Shown piece after piece: positions 24,998-37,099 of a stretch of 64,000 nucleotides of DNA; within the stretch, counting starts at the first letter, position 1, and each line of letters opens with the position of its first letter. Both the position numbers and the translations under genes were made by a program. Below the pieces are notes generated by a model. It was not told the DNA's origin and made no database searches. It worked only from the letters and a program-made list of their open reading frames with translations. This DNA is from Anopheles merus. Taxonomy: Eukaryota > Arthropoda > Insecta > Diptera > Culicidae. The stretch is from contig NC_054085.1 of NCBI RefSeq assembly GCF_017562075.2, forward strand, positions 19,826,222-19,890,221. Reading direction: 5' to 3'.

Positions 24998-25015
24998 GAT
25001 GATGATGATGATGAT
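24998..25015 (+). repeat. (GAT)6 microsatellite
   Basis: Six GAT units in tandem, just beyond the hairpin at 24781-24862. Confidence 0.9.
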
Positions 25016-25019
25016 GCCC

Positions 25020-26540
25020 AGTCGCCAGCACAGCTCTGGCGGTGGTAGTACTGTGTTCCCCAATTTGCCGGCATGCGGGATGATGCACAATCAAGCTACA
25101 GACGAATGCTGCTGCAACACGAGTACACGAGGAATGTTAAACGTTTGTTGACCTCAACCACAAACAACCACCAGCACAGACCACACACCCAATCATGGAG
25201 AGCAGCGATTGCATGTCGATGACGTCGGGCGATCTTTTGGTGCATCAAACTCACACAAAAACCCCAAGAGAGCGAGAGAGAATTCCAACTCCAAATGGTA
25301 GTCACACAACACCACCGAGGCAGAGGTTTTATTTGCGTGCACCAGAAAAACGAGGTCGTCTCTGAGGTCCTATCCTCTCCGATCGAATCTCATCTCGTCC
25401 CATCTCATCCTCAGGGATTTGGGGCATTGAGCAAGGGGGTTGGGAAAGGAGCAACGGTAGGTATCCCACAAAATACCATCATATGTTCGGAGCCCGAACC
25501 CCGGGGTGTGCATGTCATCCGAAACTGTTCCTTTGTTGTCCTTTAACGCAGCCCGACGAACGACTGGATAAAAACGAACCCCCTTTCCTTTTTCGGCACC
25601 TGGGAGAGAAGGAGATAGGGAGAGAGCGACAATAAAACAAAACTCTTCCAAAAATCACACAAAAATCCTCCAGTCTTTTTTGTGCCTGGTGCTCACAGGA
25701 TTTTGAGGCTCACAGTATCTCGTTGCTTTGCCTCGTTCAGCCTCGTTTATGATGCCATTGCTTGCCATTTCTGGTGGTCTGCCCGCCGCTTGTAACATTC
25801 CAAAATAGCGACGGCAACACGAAAACGTCGAAATGAGACACCCCCAAATAAACTTGTCTCGAACACACACACACACATACACAAACGTGCGCGAAATTTC
25901 GGTGCTAACAAGTATTGCATAAAGGACGAACGTGCCCGCCGTGCACGGGTCAGAAGGCGCTCCCCCTGGACTTTCGAAACACAAAGAAGGGAGTCTTTTT
26001 TTCTTTTCGTTGGGAATAAACGGATATAAATGATACATTAAATAAGGGAACGGAGCGAAAGAGGTCCACCACACACCAACACCGATTGCATAGCTTTCGT
26101 ATCTCAGCTGGTACGCCACCACCATACCACAGAGCGCAGTTGGATTCCTTTCTGCTGCTTGCTGTTGCATGAATTATGAATCATATGACAGCTTTAAAGC
26201 TTTTTGGCCAGCTGTAGCCGAACATTCCCAATGAGGCAGCAAAGAGAGCCCCGGCTGGGTGTGCAATAGCAGCACACGTGCTTGAACTAACAAGAATTTG
26301 GAAAGATTACAGAGAGATGACAAGAAGATCAATGACTGTTGAACGATTGGGTACCAACTATCAAGACCGGTTTTGAGATAGCTGTTGCACCCTTTAACAG
26401 GACGGCTCAAAATATGATTTTATATCATTAACAGTATTTTGCACGAATTTTGAATCCCTTAGAACTAGGTTTACAACAATAACCAGACATGGACATACAT
26501 TTAGGACAAGAGTAAAGAGAGGCGTAAATAAGATTGACAG
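25020..26540. other. Non-coding stretch
   Basis: No gene is supported. A (CA)6-type run lies at 25864-25876. The minus-strand open frame 25655-26170 (171 codons) has no recognisable motif. Confidence 0.5.
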
Positions 26541-26551
26541 AAAGTAAACGA

Positions 26552-26693
<142 letters not shown>

Positions 26694-26699
26694 CTTCTT

Positions 26700-26824
26700 G
26701 AATAACCTATACTTTATTTTCTACATACAACCCTTTTAATCTGAGAATCCCCATCCGCGATCTAGATCAGATTCGAACTCACAACCTTTTATGTGTTACA
26801 TAGACACTATTTCGTAGTGTGCTT
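26700..26824 (-). mobile_element. tRNA-like SINE, 3' part
   Basis: On the minus strand the sequence taacacataaaaggttgtg agttcgaatct resembles a tRNA T-arm with a B-box (gagttcgaatctg), followed by tgatctagatc and a short tail that leads into the GA tract. The remaining 5' part (27438-27500) lies on the far side of a hAT-like insertion. The SINE call rests on the B-box-like motif and on similarity to 36940-37075. Confidence 0.45.
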
Positions 26825-27437
26825 TAGTGATGAGAAAAATGATTTTTTGTCGGAATCGATTCCGGATAGTAGGTCTGGAATCAGTTTTCGGAATCGATTC
26901 CGGAATTGGTTCCGGAATCGGAATCGACTCCGGAATTGGTTCCGGAAATGGCTCCAGAATCGGAATCGGCTCAAGAATTGATTTCGGAATCAGAATCGGT
27001 TCCGGAATCGACTTTGAAATCGGAATCGGTTTCGGAATCGACTTTGGAATCGAAATCGGTTCCGGAATCGACTCCATAATCGGAATCGGTTTCGGAATCG
27101 TAATCGGCTCTCGAATCGGAATTGGCTCCTAGATTGGAATTGGCTTCTAAACGAAGTCAGTTTCGGCATCGCCATAAAAATAGGCGCTTGGTTCCAATCA
27201 TACTACGTATTGATAACCGCAAAAAAAATACAAAATTTATTTGTAAAAGATCCATTCGCATGGAGATTTCCGGACTGATTTCGTTTCTTAAACTTCTTTT
27301 TTTCAATTCAAGAATTAATTCACATTCTGGAGCTAATTCCAACTCTGGAGTAAATTAATATTCCGTTATCGGGGCAAATTGCGATTCCTAGGTCGATTCC
27401 GGTTCCTCCGGAATCCGATTCCGAGCTCCCAACACTA
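26825..27437. mobile_element. hAT-like MITE with GGAATC minisatellite
   Basis: The element begins tagtgatgag (26825) and ends ctcccaacacta (27437), so its ends are inverted TAGTG-type termini. It is flanked by a perfect 8-bp direct repeat, gtgtgctt (26817-26824 and 27438-27445), the target-duplication length of hAT transposons. There is no transposase frame. The interior is a degenerate array of GGAATCGATTCC and GGAATCGG units (26852-27140), then AT-rich sequence. Confidence 0.8.
26852..27140. repeat. GGAATC minisatellite
   Basis: Units of 6-12 bp (ggaatcgattcc, ggaatcgg, ggaattggttcc) repeat over about 290 bp. The array is open in both orientations and gives peptides such as GIGSGIGIDSG (plus) and PIPESIPIPEP (minus). 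These are consequences of the repeat and not evidence of a gene. Confidence 0.9.
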
Positions 27438-27500
27438 GTGTGCTTGACCAGGTGCTTAAAACCATTAACATCATAAACGACTCGCAATGTATATCTGATA
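27438..27500 (-). mobile_element. tRNA-like SINE, 5' part (split by MITE)
   Basis: Read on the minus strand, taatggttttaagcacctgg leads into caagcacac, which continues at 26824 once the hAT-like element and one target copy are removed. The taatggttttaagcac segment is A-box-like. The 5' limit is not certain. Confidence 0.35.
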
Positions 27501-30500
27501 TAAATTAACGAATTCTCAACTTTTCTTGTTTTCAATTACATTTACCTCCTTGTCGACAAAGTTACCACACCACCTGGTACTACGATTTGAAATATGATTG
27601 GTAAATACATTACACAAATATTGAGCGACGGCTAATAGTTGTTGGCTTCATCAAACGTACATTACGCAATGTTGATAGTCGCTCTTCGGCTTCCGAGCTA
27701 TCCAAACACAGTAGTAACCGGAATAACTCAAAGGCTCCATCCTTCTCCATCGAGGACAACAAACAAACCGATCGGGAAGCCGGTACATAATGTGTAATTT
27801 AAACGATTTCAATGTTTAATTATTTGCTTTGTCCCGCATCCCGAACCGACTCGCAGCAGCATCCCAACACTGATGTACTATATTGCGTGTTGTGTAACGC
27901 ACCTTTCTGGATGCTTCCACTCTACGCGCTCACACACATTGAAACGCTCATCAAACGATTATAAACCACTCTCGTGCGGAAAATCCACACCTATCTGTGC
28001 CTGATTAATGTCCGGGGAAGTTAGCCCAGTGTCCCATTATTATTGCACACACTCACACACACACTGTGTGTACGACGACCTCCTACTAGCAGCATAATTT
28101 ACAGCAAACGCATTGCTTCGCTTTTCCGGCTGCCCCAAAACCGCATGCACGCAAACACACAGTGGAGCCCCACATTTTATGCTGCAGTGCTGCCGTCGCA
28201 TTCCAAACCAAACCTGAACCCACAGATACACGCATCGCCCGCGGCCTCAATGCACGGTAGCGCCTATTTGTTACGCGAGCTTTTATGTTCTCACCCAAAC
28301 GTGCGCCCTGTTGACAATGCCAGGGCAGGGTCCGACTAAAAAGTACAATGTCGAAATTCAGGGCTCGTGGCACAACAAGCGGGCAGGCAGACAAAAAATA
28401 ACCTAAAACGACTAACACCCCCCCCCCCCCCCCCATCATGGTCGCTGTCCTCCATCTGTCAGTGAATCGTCAGTAGCGCAAAAGAGGAAACCTTCACATT
28501 GACACCGGGCCAGCTAGTATTTTGGTGGTGACATTGAAGCGCGGGGCCATTCGAGCGCTCCGATTGTTGCTCCAAGTTCCCGTTCCGGGTCGTGCTCTAG
28601 ATCCCCCCTTGCATGCGTGCTCCGTATTAGATCATCGGTGCGTGGCCGAATGTCACGAGTGTTACGGGGACGGTTAATTTACATCGCCGTACAAAGTAAG
28701 CACTGCCGAAAGTTCTGTCAGCGGTTGGAAGGTGCTCTCTGGGAGGGAAGGGCGCAACTGTTAATTCCCGAGATGTTCCATAGAAGTGATGTTTGTTAGC
28801 GTTTAGATGATGTCAGGTTTTGTGTCATGCACGTTGCATATTACGGACTACTCTCGAGTGCAAGTGAGCAAAAGGTTCCGTTCGCGGTGTTTCCTCCAAC
28901 GGTACAATAGACGGGCGATGCCTTAAGCGGGGAAGAAATATGTTCGTTCCGCGACCGGTTTCAACGGGCTCGGCAGTTGGGTGTCGTGCATTGTCCATTA
29001 CTAAATCTGGACGATGACTTCCATGACGGATGAACGGATGGAATGCCGGTGACTCACAGTTGTTTGCGATGGATGCAAAACTTCATAACCTATTCGTGAT
29101 AGTTTACCCCTTTTGCTGGACTATTCCTAAGAAGGGGTTCTCATCGCATTCCATTATTCTAGAGTTGATTTCGTTTGTCGATTCTGTAATCATCATACAT
29201 CATACATCATCTGATTGAAAGTAACTTTAAATACTTTAATTATTGTAACCTTAGTACTATCAACATTCTTAGTATCTAATACCTATTATTCTTGTTTCAA
29301 ACTTAGAAATTGCTACAAAGAAGTCATAAACCACAAATTACAATATAAGATATCTCTGAAATTCTGAAATTGGATCTAAAAAAAATCAGGCATTTCATCA
29401 GAAAACTTCTACAATCTTCATCATAAACCTTCTAGAAAGAGGACAACGTAAGTGAGTGTCTCAAATCAACCTTTTATTAATAATAATGACTCTTATCGGA
29501 AAACCCCAGTTGACAACTTCGTTTATCGCAACGTAAACTTGTTAACCGCAATTGTAAGACTCAACGAATATCACAAAAAGATGAGCTAAAGAGTCTCAAA
29601 AAAAAAAACTCAAAATCAGCATTGAAAAAATAGCCAACCAATTGAATTGCATCATACTGCGCGCGAAGTATACGCCAACCATTTTGCCTCCACGTCCGCC
29701 ACGAAAATGCTCCCCGATAGAAAGTGTCGCGGTGATATCGCGTCGTTTAATTGCTGCCAATTAAAATGCTGCTTGTGCTTGTCTCCATCGTTCTATCGAC
29801 TTTGGCTTCGCCATCGATCCAAAATAAAAAATAAAAACTATACCGTACGAGGTCAACGCACAGGACACGGTGAGCAGCAGCACGGTTGGTTGGTTCAATA
29901 AATTGGGCCAAAATCAAGCCAATGTCAAGTTGCAAAAATAAAACCGTACCCAAAAACCCTCACAACAAACCCGCTTATATTTGCCGTTGGAATTGGTTTT
30001 TACGAGCGTGCCTAAGAGTTTTGACAACATGCTCTCTACCGCAACCGATTCCAAAATATTGACTCCATACATGTTGGGCTAATATGGCCGCACTTAAATT
30101 CGTGTAACATGTTTTATTCAATGATGTCCATAGAATGGTGAGGTTTGCGTCAAACTGTGTACGAAATTTTATAATCACTTTTTCCGCCTATTGACCAACC
30201 GCCAGCCCGGGATGCCGGAACTGAGCAATTGGTGTCGGATTATCATACCGCACTTCGTACACTATATGATCCGGTACGCACGCGTTAAGTAATCAGCATC
30301 ATCAGGGTGTGTTCATGAAACCCCGTCGGCCGTACAAAAGCCCCCCCAAAAAGCAGCAGGAGAGGATAATGCCTTTCGGTCCGAAAACTTCAAACCCCCA
30401 TAAAGTGTGATTACGAAACTGGTAATAAAACCCATGGCTTCAGGCGCCGTCCTCGTGCGTGGTAATGATGGCCGCGATTTGTTGGCGCGAATTTTCAAGA

Positions 30501-33500
30501 AATAACGAGTTATAGGTGGAAATCCAAGACTCCAAACAACAACCCAAGCTACGAAGCTTTTGTGATGACTGCGGGTGTGCGTACTTGAAAGGCTTGGATG
30601 ATGAATCAAGCTGCGTTGGAAGCTCCGTGCTAGTTACTTTCTCGTCTATCAATCATTTAACGTTTTTTGTCTCTCTGTTTGAAGAATGAACGCAATCGGT
30701 GTTAGTAAACTCTCAAACAGCACCATTTGCACCGGTTATTATCGGGTCGTAATGCAAAAGGGTAGTTGCAAGTGCGTCAATCGAGAAGGTGTCCATGTGA
30801 GTGGTATGCGTCCTCCGGGTGAAAGTATCGCTTAGGTATAATTAATCAAATTAACACCTCAAAGGTGCAGCAACTTGAGTGAACTTTGTATTGGGATCCT
30901 TTGTTCGAAAACGGTCTAATACGTTTGCTGAACTTTTGAGATCTGCTTTTAAAATGTTTTTCCTTATGACCTAAAATTCACCAGACTAAATTAATTTAGC
31001 AATGGCATTTTTTTCTAGATTGAAAACACATCCTATATAAAATCGTGCAAGCGACACGCATAACTGTCATATTTTACTGTAATCTAAACTATCGCTGATG
31101 TTGTATCTAAAACGATTTAAAATATCAAAACCCCTTTACAGTAGCGCACATACACGCCAAACCGTACAGCCGAACATGGTGATAATAAAACAAACAAACA
31201 AACAGCCCTAACAGACCCCGCGCGCCAGCTAACTCAACGCACACATAATGACATCAGACATTCGCTTTGGGGCCTAATAAAAACAACAATTAACAACCGA
31301 CAGATATCCCATGCCTGCCTGCCCAGCACTCCCAGTTAGTCGCGAAAATCAACTACCAGCAGCTGGACATTATCGATTTCCGTGCCCTGGTCGCGCTGAG
31401 CTCCGCCAGCAGACGACGAACCAGCGGCGCCATATCAAATCAAACGCACGCTGCTGTTTACATCTCGAATCGCAGCCAAACGCTAGCCTAGAGACAACCA
31501 AACCGCACACCGCCGGCGAGTGTATGGGTTACATATTTTTGGGGGCAAAAATCGCACACGTTTTGAAGAATGAAATAAAAAAAACAGTTCGCAAATCGGA
31601 TCAGTATGCCTACACGAGTTTCCGAAATAAACATGCGCGCTCGGTCCGAAAATAATAATAATACCCACAGCAACAACAATACAACAAGTTATTATTATTG
31701 ATTCACCCTTTGGCTGGCATTGGGCGAGCGTGGGAGTTGAGTTATGTATGTGTAGGAGAGAGTTCAAGTAAAATTAGCATTCAACCGCATCATCATCCAC
31801 GTGCAATTCTTGTGGTGGTGGTTGTGATGCAAAAAAAAAACTGCAAAACAAACATTCTTCCCTCTTACTTTGAACAAAAACCGCAATGACCGCAACGAAT
31901 GGGTGTAGTGGTATGACAAGAATGCAATAAAATAAAAGGACACATTCTTTCACACAGCTAGGCGAACTTCTGCCAGAGTGCACATGGTCAACGGCATCCT
32001 CCTCGTCTTTGCATATGATTACACTTTTATAACTCTCTCCACAACATCATCTCTCTTCCTTCACTAAATATTTGCCTCTAAACGGTTCCGTTTTCTTGTT
32101 GAACTTCCTACAGCTAATGCTAAACAGAATTGCACACAGAGCCATCATCCAAAGATGTTATCCTTCGTATGTATGAAGCTGACATCTTCATTTACTTCCA
32201 CCGCGTGTAACGTCGTCAGACACTCTTTTCTTACAGCCTTTTAAAAGGATTCTTCCTCGTAATCCAAACCACGCACCAACCTCATAAGAGTAGCCAACCA
32301 CGCGCACTAAGTGGTCTACAATGCAAATTGAAAAATTGTAATATATTATATGCATGCAGCGCGCATGGCATGGCGGCAATAGGACACAGGGCTCGTTGCT
32401 GGAGGGGCGCGCAAGTGCTGTACGCCTGTACACACCCATCGGCGTACAACATTCTACAGAATGGCAATAAATGTATGGCCCCTCGCCGCCACTCTTTGCC
32501 ACTATGCAAATGGTTTGGAGCTCACCAAGCCGGCAACCGAACCCATCGAGAGCGCAGTGTGGTCGTGGTGGTGGCAGCTCGTCGTGGTATTAAATTCCAT
32601 TTCTCACAGCCCAATTCAATCAACCGCTCGCGATCATTTGGACTACGGCGACAACAGGACAGGACGGTGGTGTCAGCACTCCCTCGCTGCGTTGTGCGTC
32701 GTTTGGGGTTTGGCGGCGGCTGGATCAACTGCATCGACTTGTCTATTGGGCGCCCGGGGGAAATGGAGCGGGGTAACAGACACTTCTCTAGGATGGAGCA
32801 ATCGTACCCAGAATCCATTTGCGCTGTGACCTCCAACAAAGCGCGTTCCATCATCATCGTCATGATAATGTTTGAGCGTATAATTTCTCTCCCGACGGCA
32901 GGAGTGAATGCTTTTTGACAGATGCCCGTCCTCTGCTATGTAGATTGCAAGTTTACATACCTAAAACGAGAAGAAAGTGAAAAAAGATATGAATTAATAC
33001 AAATGTATTCCTTACATACATTGTAATAGTATGAAAAAAGCTTTCCATGCGGAAAAATGAAATATCCCAATTACGGTTGATTGGATGGATTTATCTTCAA
33101 TCTGTTACTTCCCACTACTGCGTTTGATTCTTTTGCCCTAATAACCACACCAACATGTGTATCTTACACCCCAATACATTAGCATTTTCGCAGCTGATTA
33201 TCCCCTGCCGCTGTTTAAAACATGTCCAACACCTTCTCCAACATAATTGCCTGCTGTTACGTTCGACCAACATATGTTCCAAACACGGCTATCTACCACA
33301 GACGCACACAAGCGCAGCTAGCTTCCTGGGGCAGCGTCGTTTGATGAGTACATTTAAATATTGCATGTACGTATTTCTTTCAATTTTCTTACCCTTGGGC
33401 TGCATCTTTTCTCTCTACACTTCCTTTCATCACCTGGACACACATACTGGACATGAAACCTTAACCACGTAAACCTCCCCGCATCCAGTCTGCTGCCGGC

Positions 33501-34260
33501 TCATGCCACACGCACCACAGCATCTGTGAGTGTCGGAGCTCATAATCACCAAACGTTGTAGCAAACAAACCCCTTCCTTTTTTGCTTCAAACTGTTTCAC
33601 CTTCCTTTCATCAGCTGCCGCCATACCGCAAAGATTGCAAGCTTGTTTGCAAGACCCCAGCGTATGAAAAGGATCCCAATTACGCGAGATCCACACTATT
33701 AGTCTACTCGTTTATTTTTTTATGCCATTATGGTTGCATTAAAGAGCGTAGCTTAGAGTAGCGGGTTTATGTCGCTAGTAACTCGTTTTAAAACAGCTCA
33801 TTTTCAAGATCAATCCATCACAGCGGGGTGAAAGATTTTATGCTCATTTACAGGAAGGTAGGAATGGTTTGCAGCACACCAATTACGCATAGAGAGCAAT
33901 AAATTTAGCAGATCGAGGAATAAATAAAGTAAAACTAGAAAAGTTACCTGGAGGTAACGATGATCGATGTCGGGATTATTACCTAATGAATCGGCCAGCC
34001 ATTGCTAAAGCGTTCGACACTGCTCGTAGTTTTGCGAAATCATTTGCAAATCTTTTATTGCAGCCCTAACGATGGGGGGTTATTCACATCAGCTATTTGA
34101 GTTTAGGCGAGTTTAATGGAGCAAACATTATAATGTTCTTATGGATTTCAGCAATAAAACAAGAGCACGATGTGCTGTTTGGTATCGATCTAATGATATA
34201 CCCGGGTTCTCGTTTGAATATGAAGAATCGTTTTTGATTCATTCTGTTTCATTTACAAAT
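27500..34260. other. Non-coding stretch
   Basis: No gene is supported. It includes the 17-C tract listed separately and AT-rich zones at 29220-29640 and 30840-31140. The plus frames at 31311-31655 and 32328-32918 (196 codons) are long by chance standards but have no motif, and long frames overlap them on the other strand. Confidence 0.5.
28418..28434 (+). repeat. C17 homopolymer
   Basis: Seventeen consecutive C on the plus strand (G on the minus strand). It is prone to length error and to four-stranded or i-motif structure. Confidence 0.9.
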
Positions 34261-34267
34261 TGGGTAC

Positions 34268-34487
34268 AACCATCCAAGGACATAGTGAAATGGTTCCAAA
34301 AAAGTTTGGATTCTAACTGTAGCCTTAGAAATGGGAAGATCATGAGAGCTTTTGATTCAACATCGAAAGTTGTAGATGGATTTCAAGCATCGTTTTTTAG
34401 ACACATCCATCCAAAGACATAGTGGAATAGTTTTGAGGAAATTTGGGACCTAATAGTGGCCTTAGAAACGGAAAGATCTTGATAGTC
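34268..34487 (+). repeat. Two diverged tandem copies, about 82 bp each
   Basis: Copy 1 (34268-34348) and copy 2 (34404-34487) share ccatccaaggacatagtg-like starts, a middle with taactgtagcc or taatagtggcc, and ends with ttagaaatgggaagatc. They are roughly three-quarters identical by eye and separated by about 55 bp. An 93-codon frame (34141-34422) includes copy 1, but copy 2 has a stop, so coding constraint is unlikely. Confidence 0.6.
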
Positions 34488-34499
34488 AGGGTGACGGCA

Positions 34500-36935
34500 T
34501 ACGAATGATGAGCCTACTTCACATAGAATTTAGTCCTTAGTTGACTGGACGACCTAACCCGTTAAGATGTTTAAAATAAACTTCTCATTATTGAGATTTG
34601 AACTGACTCTCTGACTTCCTCAGAAATTTGTAATAATTCAATCATCAATTCTTCTTTAGGGACCCAAGATAGACTTCCACATTTAAATGCGAAAACGTTA
34701 CCTTTTCTCAAACTACAGTACCCAACAGAAGCAATCAAAGAAAAAAAAAGGAAAGTGAACATCTTGCAAGTACGTAACAAGATTTGCTAAGAAAAGGTGC
34801 AGAAAGCAGTAGCCGATATTAAATCCGTACCATTTTTCGTGAAAGTAACCATTTGAAAAGAGGGAAAATCTCCCAAACCAAAAGAGGACGAACGTCGATC
34901 CCGCTGCTAAACCGAGTCGTTTCAACAGTGACTTTGAACATTTCTCTCGGTACTTTGGCTAAAACTGTTTCCATTTATCGCGCTCAAAGTCCCGGGCACA
35001 GTAGATTTGCTTGCTTTCCGTTTCACTTCACTTTTTATTTTGCGGGTTTCATCTTCACCTTCGTATCTTTGCTCCAGTATGATTTATAGGCGCTACCTTC
35101 TTCTATATGCGCGCGGCCATCACTTTTATCACTTTCTCCCGGCGACCCATTCCGAACGCCAGACACCCGGAACAAGACGCTCCACTTCATCATCCACCCC
35201 ACTCACCGCGTGTTCACGTTTTCTTCCTGAACCCGTCTCATCGCGCGCCTAATAGCGCGCCCACCACAAGGTGGCGGTGGCGTTGGCCACATTTGCTTCA
35301 ATGATTTTATAACGTCTGTGTCCGGGCGATCCAGGGGGTGAGGGAGAGGGATTTGTAAAACAACCAAACGATACACACGATGGGAAATTCTCGATGGCGT
35401 AAAGAAAAAGCTCCCACACGCGCGGCCAAATACCCACGTTGTTCCCTTCTTAGCCCTCTACCACCCGTGTACGAGGGGGCTGTGCCCGCCGTGGGCGCAG
35501 CCTTTGTCTATCTAATTCACCAATTCCGGTCATTAAGCAATTCATACCTCACGAAAGCACACAAACACAACATTCTGTCGGTATGTGCCAGCAGCAACAA
35601 TTCGGGCTTCGGGAAACTCGTTTATTTCCAGGCGGTTCTTTTTTTTCCTTTTGCTTCACCTTCACCTAATGCTTGATTTTATGCTCTTTCGGAAAACAGC
35701 TCGTAAACAAGCGCGTACATATGCCCCGTCCCTATGGTGTGTGTGGTGTCGCGCAATAGTTCTATCGGAAACGGCTCCCAAGCGCCACCACACAACAAGT
35801 GAGAAAGAAAACAAAAGCCCAAACCCGACGGAAAGTGGTTGGAAAAACTGTGCCCGCATTGTGTGTGTGCGGTTGGTTGGGGCTTTCGCAAGACCCACCA
35901 CACTCACCATACTCGTGGCGTTGAGAATTTATGCTACACTTAAAGGTACTCGCTTTGGGCTGGTCGCAACACCCGTAGCACATCGACCGGACCAACCACG
36001 ACATAAAAACACACTCACACTAGACCCCTAGAACTTAGCTTTTCCTCTTTTTTTACACGCAATCAAGCACCGTTTACTCACCCCGATTGTTAGACTTTTT
36101 TGTGCGTGTCTTGCAATGCTATTTTCTTTCCCCGCAATCCAAAGCGCGTACGCAATCAAACGACAAAAGAGGGCCGCTGGCCGTATAAACAAAACAAAAA
36201 AACATAAAACGAGCGCTTTATTGAGAGCTTTCGCTGTGAATGTTTTATTAATTCCTTTTTGGTTGGTGGACGAAACACCTTCGCCTACCGCCTACCGCGG
36301 GACGCAAATTACGCAAACTTGATAGGCGCACGATGACAATGGGTTTCATGGTACGGGGGAAGCAGGGTGAAGAAACGTTCCCTTAGGACGCTTTTCTAAA
36401 GCAGCCACCACCCGCCACAAATTCTGAGCAATCGAACAGCAGCAGCAACACCAACAACATTGTGGCGTGATGAACTTTGGACAATTTTCCTTCGCACCTT
36501 GGTTCTCTTCCCTTTGTGCGCGTACCACACATCCACAAAGACCGTTTGATGGCCTCGTTGACGCATGAAATGGACACTCTCTAGCCGGGTTCGCCCCCGG
36601 GGAGTCCAAATTGCTATTCTGCCGGCGTAGGTACAACGGTACGCCGCGGACGGAAGAGACATTTTCTTCTATTCGCTGACCACACAATGGACGATATGAT
36701 AGACCTATTAGACGGTTTAGATGTCTTGGAAGGGGGGATTTCTTGCAGGTTGGTACGGCTAATGGAAATGTGGGGTAGGAATGGAGGGCCGAGGGCTGTT
36801 ATTTAGCTACTGTGAGCATTTTTCGCATCTCGTTAAGTAAGTGTTTAACCCTTTTACTATTTATTATGTCTATTTTGAATGTTTATTTAACAAAAACGCA
36901 TGTCAAACTTACTACAAAAAACCATTTCTATGCAC
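34500..36935. other. Non-coding stretch
   Basis: No gene, RNA or element is supported. Overlapping frames on both strands around 35585-36031 are unrecognised. Confidence 0.5.
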
Positions 36936-36939
36936 ATAA

Positions 36940-37075
36940 GTGCACACTCGATCAGGTCCAATCATATCGTTCGTTCTATACCTCCCTAGTCAGAAGATGC
37001 TACATGGTGTCGTGCCTAGCGTTTGGGGTTGTGCATAACAGGATGTGAGATCGAATCTAGACCTCGATCAAAAAT
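36940..37075 (+). mobile_element. tRNA-like SINE fragment
   Basis: On the plus strand tggtgtcgtgcctagcg, then gttgtgcataacagg, then gatgtgagatcgaatctag form a tRNA-like series with a B-box. The last part matches the SINE at 26700-26824 (gtgag.tcgaatct followed by a gatc word), which supports one family. The tail is short and A-rich, and limits are approximate. Confidence 0.4.
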
Positions 37076-37099
37076 ACACTATACATATGCATCCGTTTA

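Noticed and set aside
26796..27132. Pro-Ile-Pro and Gly-Ile-Gly repeat proteins in both strands
   Set aside because: They are translations of the GGAATC minisatellite and are open in several frames because the unit lacks stops.
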